Source: Candidatus Cryptobacteroides excrementipullorum
GTDB lineage: Bacteria; Bacteroidota; Bacteroidia; Bacteroidales; UBA932
Direction of reading: 5' to 3'
Length of the DNA stretch: 64,000 nucleotides
NCBI GenBank assembly: GCA_017695065.1
Contig: JADILZ010000028.1
Location: 61,113 to 125,112, forward strand
Shown here piece after piece: positions 16,079 through 24,371 of this stretch. The translations under genes were made by a program, and so were the position numbers. The first letter of the stretch is position 1. Each line of letters begins with the position of its first letter. The notes under the pieces were generated by a model. That model was not told the DNA's origin. It saw only the letters and a list, made by a program, of their open reading frames with translations, and ran no database searches.

Positions 16079-19000
16079 TTAAAATCCGACTGTTACACCT
16101 ATAGAATAGACCCTCTGGACCGGATATCCGATATCCCCGACAGATGATGTCTCAGGATCCCAGTAGCCGTTGACCCCGGATATCGTGAACAGATTGGAGC
16201 CTGTAAGATTAAGTCTCAATGATGAAAGCCAGTCCGCATTCTTCAGGAACTTGTACTTGAAATCATAAGAAAGGCTAAGGTTCTTCAGTCTCAGGAAAGC
16301 TGCATTCCTAAGCCAGAAGGTGGATTGCCAGTTATTATTGTTGCCGTTGCGCGAGGCGCCGGACAGTCTTGGAAATACCGCATCCCTATTGTCTTTGCTC
16401 CAATAATCAAGCTGATACTCATTGTACGTATAGTTTCTTGAAAATTCCATATTCCTTTTGCCAGTACCATAAAACAGTCCCGAAAGGGTGAGTCCTTTAT
16501 ATGAAAACATGAAATCTATGCCGTAAGTGAAGTGTGGTGCCGTAGGCATTCCATACCTCACCTGGTCTTCACTGTCAATTTTTCCGTCTCCATTGATATC
16601 CTTATATGCCACGTCACCAAGTCTTAATTCAGTGCCTGCCAACGGCCGTGGAGAAGAAAGGAGTTGCCCCGGAGTCTGGTACAGCCCATTATCAATATAT
16701 ATAACTCCATAATAGTCAGTCTGATGCGTACCACGCTTGTACGGATTCATGATAGTGGATAAGGCTTCTCCCTGGTTCTTGACATACAAGTTATTGTAAT
16801 ATGTCATATTGGTTCCGACCGAGTAGCTGAAGTCTCCGATATTATCAGACCAGCTGAGCTGAAGTTCAAACCCTTCCCTACGCTGTTCAGTATCGGATTT
16901 AATTTGAGGAAGCGATGTGCCAAGCGGTGTGGTATAGCGGTCCACCGGACTCATAAGCCCCCCTCGTGTCACATAGAAGAAATAGTCGGCCGAGCCTTTC
17001 AGCCTGTAGTTGAAGAACGCTACATCCAGACCATAGTCAAGAGACGTGCGTGTGTACCAGCTCAGCTGGTCAGGGGCTACAAGTGCCCCCTCATTGAACC
17101 CGGACTGGAGCTCGCCCCCGATTACGACTGCATTTTCCTGCATCTTATATGTCGAGAGATATCCGAAACGGTTCACTCCCGATTCCGTACCCATCTGGCC
17201 ATAAGAACCCCTGAGTTTCAGTAGATTTACATTCCTCAGGTTCAAGCGTTTGAAAAAAGGTTCCTCCGTGATGTCCCATCCGAGCGCCACAGACGGGAAG
17301 AATCCCCAGCGATAGCCCGGAGCGAAATTATCCGACCCGTCGTAGCGGAAGCTGAGCTCAATATAATATCTGCTTGCATAGTCATATTTCACACGGCCTA
17401 CAAGGCCCATTCTTCCGCCTTCATTGCCATTACCTGAGTTTTCCATACTTGTACTGGATCCGGCGAAAAGCTGGTCGACAGTATTTGAAATATAGTCTCT
17501 CCGGGATGCCCAGAAATCGGAACCGTTATATTCGGATGCTGTAAAGACGACCTTTGCATCTATAGAGTGTACATCTGCGAATGTCCTGAAATAGCTTGCA
17601 CTTGCCTCGAAATTATAATAGTCTCCGAAATATGCCTCTTCCCTCAAGGAAGGCTGGACAACCTCGAGTTCAGTTCCGTCCTCAAAATACTGGGGAGCCT
17701 GGGCAGAGAATCCCTTGACATGGGAGGCATTGAGTCGGTAATTGAACATAGCCCCGAAAGAAAGCCCTTTTACCCACGGGAGCTGCCAGTCAGCCACAAG
17801 CTGCGCATTTATGAACATGCCGTCATTCTTGTCATATCCTGAACGCTCGTCCATCGCCATTAAAGGGTGATTAGATGCAGTGCTGAGTGTCCCGTCTGCA
17901 TTGTACGCCAGATCTAGCGGGCTTTTTTCTCTCAGATACTGCCATATTTCGCCGGCACTGAATGAAGGCCATTTCTTCTTTTCATAAGCAGCATTGATAT
18001 TAAGCGCCACCTTAAGCCCTATCTCATCGAAAGTCGTATTGAGATTGCTGCGCAGATTATATCGGGTATAATGCAGGGAATTGGCCGTATAGATACTTCC
18101 CTGGTCAAATATGCCCAATGACATATAGTAGTTGACATCTTTCTGACTTCCGGTCAGGGACAGAGAATGCCTGTATTCCGGGGCAAAATTCTTCAAAGCC
18201 AGATCATACCAGTCGGTATCCGGATAGTGATAAGGGTCTGTCTGATTACGAAACAGTTCAAGCTCTTCCACCGTATACATATAATATTCAGGATATCCAT
18301 CAGCCACAGCTGTAGCATTCTCATAGTTGGCAAACGTGTAAGCATCCATCCTGTCAGGTAGGAACGTCGGCTGGCTGAACTGTGCATTGAATGAGTATGT
18401 AATCTTGCGCTTCCCCTCATGCCCTTCTTTAGTCTTGACCAGAATGATGCCGTCAGCTGCACGGGAGCCATATACGGCAAGAGAAGCGGCATCCTTCAGG
18501 ACAGAGATGCTCTCGATGTCTTCAGGATTAAGGGATGTAAAATCCCACCCGTCATTGGAAATCACTCCGTCGATTACATAGACAGGGTTTCCGCCTCCTC
18601 TTATGGATATGGACGGAGTACTTCCCGGCTCGCCGCCGGAATTCTGCACGATCACACCTGCCGCCCTACCCTGGAGGGTCTGTGTAATATTTGCGAACGG
18701 GAGATCCTGCAGGTCTTCCCCGTCCACTGCAGTAACGGACGACACGAGCTTCTTTGCCGAAGTGGTACCGTATCCTATAATCACCACCTCATCCAGAGCC
18801 TCTGTGTCGGCTGTCATCTGTATCGTATAGTTTTCCTGGTCGGTAACCGTTACATCCATTGTAGAAAAGCCAAGACAAGACACGGACAATACCGCATCTG
18901 CCGGCACATCTGTCAGGGTGAAGTTCCCATCTATGTCCGAAATCGTCACTTGGGTGGAGGAACCTTTTACAGCGATTGTCGCACCTATAACAGGTTCTCC

Positions 19001-19354
19001 GAATGCATCCGTCACAGTGCCTTTTACTGTTTTGCGGCCCTCCGGACGTCCCGGCTCCATCCTCCGGATGATTATGTCCTTCCCTTTTATCTCGTATGAG
19101 ACATTCTGGCCGGCAACAATCTGGCCGACAGCCTCCCGGATACCGGCATTATCCAGGGAGACAGAAATTCTTTTTCCAGTGTCCAGATCCTCAGAAGAGA
19201 ATACAAAAGAATATCCACTTTTTTCTTTAAGCTCGTCTATTGCCTGTTTGACGGTCACATTCCTCATTGTCAGGTCTATATCCTGGGCATGAACGGTTCC
19301 GCCGAGACAAAGGCAAGCCAGGGCTACATACATAGCCTTTTTCAAACCTTCCAT
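16079..19354 (-). CDS. SusC/RagA family TonB-dependent receptor with N-terminal STN signalling domain
   Basis: STN domain (IDLTMRNVTVKQAIDELKEKSGYSFVFS), carboxypeptidase-like domain (VKGTVTDAFGEPVIGATI), plug (LQGRAAGVIVQNSGGEPGSTPSISIRG), C-terminal beta-barrel. Confidence 0.97.
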   Translation of the reverse strand: MEGLKKAMYVALACLCLGGTVHAQDIDLTMRNVTVKQAIDELKEKSGYSFVFSSEDLDTGKRISVSLDNAGIREAVGQIVAGQNVSYEIKGKDIIIRRMEPGRPEGRKTVKGTVTDAFGEPVIGATIAVKGSSTQVTISDIDGNFTLTDVPADAVLSVSCLGFSTMDVTVTDQENYTIQMTADTEALDEVVIIGYGTTSAKKLVSSVTAVDGEDLQDLPFANITQTLQGRAAGVIVQNSGGEPGSTPSISIRGGGNPVYVIDGVISNDGWDFTSLNPEDIESISVLKDAASLAVYGSRAADGIILVKTKEGHEGKRKITYSFNAQFSQPTFLPDRMDAYTFANYENATAVADGYPEYYMYTVEELELFRNQTDPYHYPDTDWYDLALKNFAPEYRHSLSLTGSQKDVNYYMSLGIFDQGSIYTANSLHYTRYNLRSNLNTTFDEIGLKVALNINAAYEKKKWPSFSAGEIWQYLREKSPLDLAYNADGTLSTASNHPLMAMDERSGYDKNDGMFINAQLVADWQLPWVKGLSFGAMFNYRLNASHVKGFSAQAPQYFEDGTELEVVQPSLREEAYFGDYYNFEASASYFRTFADVHSIDAKVVFTASEYNGSDFWASRRDYISNTVDQLFAGSSTSMENSGNGNEGGRMGLVGRVKYDYASRYYIELSFRYDGSDNFAPGYRWGFFPSVALGWDITEEPFFKRLNLRNVNLLKLRGSYGQMGTESGVNRFGYLSTYKMQENAVVIGGELQSGFNEGALVAPDQLSWYTRTSLDYGLDVAFFNYRLKGSADYFFYVTRGGLMSPVDRYTTPLGTSLPQIKSDTEQRREGFELQLSWSDNIGDFSYSVGTNMTYYNNLYVKNQGEALSTIMNPYKRGTHQTDYYGVIYIDNGLYQTPGQLLSSPRPLAGTELRLGDVAYKDINGDGKIDSEDQVRYGMPTAPHFTYGIDFMFSYKGLTLSGLFYGTGKRNMEFSRNYTYNEYQLDYWSKDNRDAVFPRLSGASRNGNNNNWQSTFWLRNAAFLRLKNLSLSYDFKYKFLKNADWLSSLRLNLTGSNLFTISGVNGYWDPETSSVGDIGYPVQRVYSIGVTVGF

Positions 19355-19590
19355 GAAATTTTTTTTTTGGAATTTAAAATTATTATCGAACTGTTTATGG
19401 GAAGATTTTCCTATTTTAGCGGAATCTTCCCAGTCATGTACCGTGAGTACGGAACGAAGATATTTCCAAGGCCGGGCAATGAGCCAGATTGTCCGGCCCT
19501 TTATATCTTCCTGATTGTCTGTTTCAAGTGTCCATGATGCCAGTGTTTTAGCGGTTAATACTTAATGTGGTTATCGCAGGTCTGCAGCCT

Positions 19591-20508
19591 TTATTCCAGT
19601 CTTATGGTCCTGTCCGCGTCCTCTTCATAGCTGAGCCGTCCAGTAGCGGAGAAGATATCCAGTACATCATATATATTCTGTGTTCTCTGGTCGAACTCCC
19701 CGTAGAAGCGGGCTGAAGTAAGTTCCGGGTTTTCAATCACTATATTTACATTATATGAACGGCGTAGTTCCTTCACGATGTCAGGCAAAAGCATTTCGTC
19801 GAATGTCAGGATATTGTCTGTCCACTTGACTGACTTTTCCACTTGGGCACGGATAATCTGCATCTCCCCCGTCTTCTTGTCCAGCACCATCCTGTCGGAC
19901 GGCAGCAGATAACGGGTTTCCATGTACTTCAGGTTGTTGTCAAGCGCTACTTTTCCCTCCAGCAGATTTACTGTGGCTTCGCCGTCCTCCGGATAGTCCC
20001 GGAAATTGAATTTTGTGCCAAGTACAGTAAGATCCAGCTCTCTGGTAGAAATGACGAAAGGCAACTTTTCATTCTTCTCCACTTCGAAATATCCTTCCCC
20101 GGAAAACTCCAAAGTCCTGTCTGTCATGCCGAATCCCTGGGAATACGTCAGTCGGGATCCGGCGTTGAGCATAACCCGGGTACCGTCAGGGAGCGTCATC
20201 CTGGTCTTTGAACCAGCCGGAGCTTCGACTACTATATCTGAAAAGTCTTTCCTGACCTGTCTTCCGCCCTGCCAGTAGGACATGCCTGCGACCAGCAGGA
20301 GCACAGCGGCAGCGGCAGTCCAGTACAGAAGGCCTCTTATCCTGCGGTGTGGCTTTGAGGTCGCCTCACGGACTTTTTCTGAGAAACGGGCATATCCTGC
20401 TTCCGCATCGTATTCATGGAAACTGTCAGCAGCGGCAGCGGAAAACCAGAGCTCTTCATCGGTCAGCAGAGTCTTTTCGTCATTCAACTTATTTGTTGTG
20501 TCATCCAT
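19591..20508 (-). CDS. FecR family anti-sigma factor
   Basis: FecR domain VEAPAGSKTRMTLPDGTRVMLNAGSRLTYSQGF, single TM helix, DUF4974-like C-terminus. Encoded between the sigma factor and SusC. Confidence 0.95.
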   Translation of the reverse strand: MDDTTNKLNDEKTLLTDEELWFSAAAADSFHEYDAEAGYARFSEKVREATSKPHRRIRGLLYWTAAAAVLLLVAGMSYWQGGRQVRKDFSDIVVEAPAGSKTRMTLPDGTRVMLNAGSRLTYSQGFGMTDRTLEFSGEGYFEVEKNEKLPFVISTRELDLTVLGTKFNFRDYPEDGEATVNLLEGKVALDNNLKYMETRYLLPSDRMVLDKKTGEMQIIRAQVEKSVKWTDNILTFDEMLLPDIVKELRRSYNVNIVIENPELTSARFYGEFDQRTQNIYDVLDIFSATGRLSYEEDADRTIRLE

Positions 20509-20574
20509 ATTATGTCCGTTTGCAGTATAGACAGTTGAGAAAAAAAAACGGGTAGCGGGAATTTTGATTTTTTT

Positions 20575-21174
20575 TCAATTTCCAATGAAAATTGCTGCCA
20601 GAAAGACCATGTATCGGGACAACCGGCCGCGTAAGACTGACAGCGCCTTCTTTATATGATACTTCACCGTATTCACGCTTATTCCAAGCTCTAAGGCGAT
20701 CTCCTCATATTTCATGTTCTCGAAGCGGCTTTTCAGGAATACCCGTCTGGAATCTTCCGGAATAGCTGCAACCGCGTTTTCCACCTCCTTTTCAAGTTCC
20801 TTCCCGAGGATGGCGTCCAGAGGGCGGAGGCTGTCAGATGCGTTCCTGACAGAGGAATCCATAAAACCGTCCGGCAGGGATGAGAAACATGAGACACATC
20901 TGGATTTCTCGGACTGGAGATGGTTGATACAACGGTTTCGTACAGCCTTCACGAGATACTGGCGGAGAGAAGTACGTATGGAGAGCGAGGAACGGATTTC
21001 CCACATGTGAAAGATTACGCCGTCCACTATGGATTCCGCCCAGAACTTATCCCCGACATAACTATATGCAATCTTGCACAGAACCACGTAATGCCGATCA
21101 TAGACACTGCGCCATGCGGCAGCATCATTCCGCTTCAACTCTGCGATCAATATGTTGTCCTCAAGTTTTTCCAT
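20575..21174 (-). CDS. ECF-type RNA polymerase sigma-70 factor
   Basis: Sigma-70 region 2 and region 4 (RRVFLKSRFENMKYEEIALELGISVNTVKYHIKKALSVLR). Confidence 0.95.
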   Translation of the reverse strand: MEKLEDNILIAELKRNDAAAWRSVYDRHYVVLCKIAYSYVGDKFWAESIVDGVIFHMWEIRSSLSIRTSLRQYLVKAVRNRCINHLQSEKSRCVSCFSSLPDGFMDSSVRNASDSLRPLDAILGKELEKEVENAVAAIPEDSRRVFLKSRFENMKYEEIALELGISVNTVKYHIKKALSVLRGRLSRYMVFLAAIFIGN

Positions 21175-21453
21175 CGAACACAAATATAGGGAATATTCCA
21201 TAATATTCCGGTTTGCTTGATAAAGTTTTCCCTACAGGTGCCGGATCCGTCCCGTTTTACAGGTATATTGCAAAAATATCACATACCGTCCAATGGCGTG
21301 TTTTCACGGCGCTGTCATTCAGAATCAATGCTACGGTTCCATAGCAGGCGGCACTTTTGAAATGTAGATTTTTTTGTTTATGATGTAAAAAATAACGGAA
21401 CGGCCGTTCTATATCCGGAAACTGTCAGTAAATTAGCGGCATAAACAAATGTT

Positions 21454-22335
21454 ATGGAAAGAAAGAAGGACGGATTCGCAGACCAGAAAGCGATTATACT
21501 GCCTGCCAGAATACAGGAATCCCTTGCCATAAACGAACTCACGGGGATGCTGTATGTGACAGATATAGGGTATTATCCCAAAGCGGCCGGACACCACCGC
21601 GTGAGAAAAGACGGCTCTTCCCAGCATATCCTCATCTTCTGTACCGACGGGCATGGCTGGTGCAGTATCGGCGGCGTCAGACATGAAATCAGGAAAAACC
21701 AGTGCATCATCATAGAGGCAGAACACCCTCATTCATATGGTGCATCCGATGAGAATCCATGGAGTATATACTGGTTGCATTTCACGGGTAGCACAAGCCG
21801 TCTGTTCTCCAGGATGTACAACATGGTCATCGACATCGGCATCAGTCCCGGCTCAAGAGTTAAAGACAGGCTTCTTCTGTTTGAAGAAATATACCAGAGC
21901 CTGCAGATGGGCTACAGTACTGACAACCTTGAGTACAGCAGTCTATGTCTGTGGCATTTCATCGCTTCGTTCAAGTACACTCCTCAGTTTGACCTGATAA
22001 GCAAGGTGCAGAACGACGACCCGGTTCAGGAATCAATAGCATACATGCTGAAGAATATCGGGAAAAAACTCACCCTTGAAGAAATTGCAGGACACGTCAG
22101 GTATTCCCCTTCCCATTTCGGGCATATTTTCCTCACTAAAACAGGCTATACTCCTCTCTGCTATTTCAACCAGCTGAAAATCCAGGAAGCATGCCGTCTT
22201 CTGGATTTCACAGATATGAAAATAAAAGAAATCAGCGCTTCGCTTGGATTCTATGACCAGTACCATTTTTCAAAAGTCTTTCTCAGGCATACAGGAGAAA
22301 TGCCCACTTGCTATAGGAAGAGAAACAAGGGGTAG
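21454..22335 (+). CDS. AraC family transcriptional regulator (N-terminal cupin-type sensor)
   Basis: C-terminal double HTH (LTLEEIAGHVRYSPSHFGHIFLTKTGYTPLCYFNQLKIQEACRLL...IKEISASLGFYDQYHFSKVFLRHTGEMPTCYR). Confidence 0.95.
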   Translation: MERKKDGFADQKAIILPARIQESLAINELTGMLYVTDIGYYPKAAGHHRVRKDGSSQHILIFCTDGHGWCSIGGVRHEIRKNQCIIIEAEHPHSYGASDENPWSIYWLHFTGSTSRLFSRMYNMVIDIGISPGSRVKDRLLLFEEIYQSLQMGYSTDNLEYSSLCLWHFIASFKYTPQFDLISKVQNDDPVQESIAYMLKNIGKKLTLEEIAGHVRYSPSHFGHIFLTKTGYTPLCYFNQLKIQEACRLLDFTDMKIKEISASLGFYDQYHFSKVFLRHTGEMPTCYRKRNKG

Positions 22336-22391
22336 GCACTGTTTTTATTATATGAGGTATCTCACTTTTTTGTATTATCTTTGAAAGTTTA

Positions 22392-23252
22392 ATGTTCAGC
22401 CAGATGGGAGAAATCAGGGAAACTATAATTTCATTCAGGAACGCCGACATAGTGAACGGCGAAACTACCGTCATCTACGGACTTGACATGGACGTCCGCA
22501 AAGGCGATTTCGTATATATAATCGGGCGGGTAGGCTCCGGGAAGACCTCCATAATAAGGACAATGATAGCGGAAAACCCTCTGTACAGGGGGGAAGGCAT
22601 CGCCTGCGGATATGACCTGGGCAGAATCCGGGAAAAGGACATACCGTATCTGCGGAGGAAGATGGGAGTGGTGTTTCAGGATTTCCAGCTTCTGATGGAC
22701 AGGAGCGTGGAGGACAACCTCTCTTTCGTGTTGAAAGCCACAGGATGGAAGGACGGAAGACAGATTTCAGACCGCATAAGGGAAGTGCTCGAGGCGGTCG
22801 GTATGGTCAACAAGGCTCACAAGATGCCCCACCAGCTCTCCGGCGGAGAGCAGCAGAGGGTGGCGATAGCGCGGTCCTTGCTCAACAGCCCGGAGGTGAT
22901 CATAGCCGACGAGCCCACCGGAAACCTCGACCCTGACACGGCGGAGGGAATAATGCAGCTGCTCACGGGGATCAACCGGGACAGGGGCACGGCGATAGTG
23001 ATGGTGACGCACAACAAGTCCATAGTGGAAAAATACCACGGCCGGGTGTTTGTCTGCGCCGACGAGACATGCAGGGAGCAATTGCCCGCATCACCTGCAC
23101 CGGCAGAGCCGGCGGCTCCTGCAGGGGCGCCGGCAGAAGAGCCTCCTGTCCATGAAACATCCGGCGGCAAGTGCATGGAGGCTTCCGCAGATTCCGGAAC
23201 GCAAGACGATGACTCTGAAACACAAACGGAAAACATCCACGAAAATGAATAA
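22392..23252 (+). CDS. ftsE: FtsE-like ABC transporter ATP-binding protein with a C-terminal Pro/Ala/Glu-rich tail
   Basis: Walker A GRVGSGKTS, signature LSGGEQQRVAIARSLLNSPEVIIADEPTGNLDP, FtsE-like GVVFQDFQLLMDRSVEDNL. Confidence 0.85.
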   Translation: MFSQMGEIRETIISFRNADIVNGETTVIYGLDMDVRKGDFVYIIGRVGSGKTSIIRTMIAENPLYRGEGIACGYDLGRIREKDIPYLRRKMGVVFQDFQLLMDRSVEDNLSFVLKATGWKDGRQISDRIREVLEAVGMVNKAHKMPHQLSGGEQQRVAIARSLLNSPEVIIADEPTGNLDPDTAEGIMQLLTGINRDRGTAIVMVTHNKSIVEKYHGRVFVCADETCREQLPASPAPAEPAAPAGAPAEEPPVHETSGGKCMEASADSGTQDDDSETQTENIHENE

Positions 23253-23901
23253 GAAAGACCGGAAAGACCTGTATGCCGCCATATTGGGATGGTTCAAGGC
23301 CAATGTCCCCGCTCCGCGGACAGAACTGCACTACGACACCCCGTTCCACCTTCTCATATCTGTCATTCTGTCAGCACAGTGCACAGACAAGAGGGTAAAC
23401 ATGTACACACCGATGGTTTTCAAGGCGTTTCCAGAGCCGGAGGACCTTGCAGGCGCGTCTTTTGAACAGGTCTATGAGCTGATCAAGTCCATCTCTTTCC
23501 CGAACAGCAAGGCAAAGCACCTTATCGGGATGGCAAGGATGCTCGTGGACGATTTCGAAAGCAAGGTGCCGGAAGACCCGGACGAGCTGGTGAAACTCCC
23601 CGGAGTGGGCCGCAAGACGGCCAATGTCATAGCCTCGGTGGTATATGACAAGCCCGTAATAGCCGTGGATACCCACGTATTCAGGGTCTCCCGCAGGACA
23701 GGGCTCTCCGAGGGGAAGACTGTCGAAGCTGTGGAAAAGGACCTCACGGAGAACATACCGGCAGAACTCCGGGCCACTGCCCACCATTGGCTCATCCTCC
23801 ACGGGAGATACATCTGTACGGCCAGGAAGCCCAAATGCGGGGAATGTGGCCTGAGGCAATGGTGCACGGAATACAAGGCACAGAACATAAAGCTCCAGTG
23901 A
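23245..23901 (+). CDS. nth: Endonuclease III
   Basis: HhH motif LPGVGRKTANVIASV, catalytic VDTHVFRVSRR, 4Fe-4S cluster motif C-X6-C-X2-C-X5-C. True start 23245 overlaps the end of ftsE by 8 nt. Confidence 0.95.
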   Translation: MNKKDRKDLYAAILGWFKANVPAPRTELHYDTPFHLLISVILSAQCTDKRVNMYTPMVFKAFPEPEDLAGASFEQVYELIKSISFPNSKAKHLIGMARMLVDDFESKVPEDPDELVKLPGVGRKTANVIASVVYDKPVIAVDTHVFRVSRRTGLSEGKTVEAVEKDLTENIPAELRATAHHWLILHGRYICTARKPKCGECGLRQWCTEYKAQNIKLQ

Positions 23902-23930
23902 GGATGCACCCGCATGATAAGATTAACACG

Positions 23931-24344
23931 AATTCGATGAATTTAATTCATTAAATTGCATCGAATTACCTCTGTCGGAGCAGGACTGTGTCCTGCGACA
24001 GGTCCCCCGGCGAGGGGGAAGGAGGGGGGGTGGCGCCCCTTAACAAGGGCTGTCACGAAGTGACTGGGGTTTAGACAGGATTTCTGTTAACAGGGCCCTT
24101 CAGGGCCGCACCGGAGCGTCAGCGAGGTTTCCGTCAGGAAAACCGAAGCAGTGAAGGTGCCGGCGGAGCGAAGCGTAGCCGCATGCCCCACCGGGGCTGT
24201 CACCGTCAGGTGACTGGGGGTGGACTGACAGGATTTCTGGAAGAAATCCTTAACGTCAGTGTGACAGGATTCCGGTCATAAATGATAAAATATTGATTTT
24301 TAATATAATATTGTTAAACATAAATTCGTCATACTGACGTTAAG
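23931..24344. repeat. Hairpin/repeat cluster in the nth to antiporter intergenic region
   Basis: Consecutive short inverted repeats (e.g. gcaggac/gtcctgc, tccccc/ggggga, ggccct/agggcc, gtcacc/ggtgac, ggatttct/agaaatcc). Two near-direct copies of GGGCTGTCAC(N)GTGACTGGGG...GACAGGATTTCTG near 24047 and 24194. A 17-bp inverted repeat (one mismatch) at 24249-24265 and 24328-24344. Confidence 0.75.
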
Positions 24345-24371
24345 ATTATTAACCGCAAAAACAGGTACACA

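Noticed and set aside
23050-23244. N-terminal extension of endonuclease III in the ORF track
   Set aside because: It is an out-of-frame reading of the ftsE tail; the Nth start MNKKDRKDLY at 23245 fits the family.
24024-24030. G7 homopolymer as a phase-variation tract
   Set aside because: Not inside a supported coding region or an evident promoter spacer.
23931-24245. CRISPR-like array
   Set aside because: Repeats are few, diverged and not regularly spaced; no cas genes nearby.
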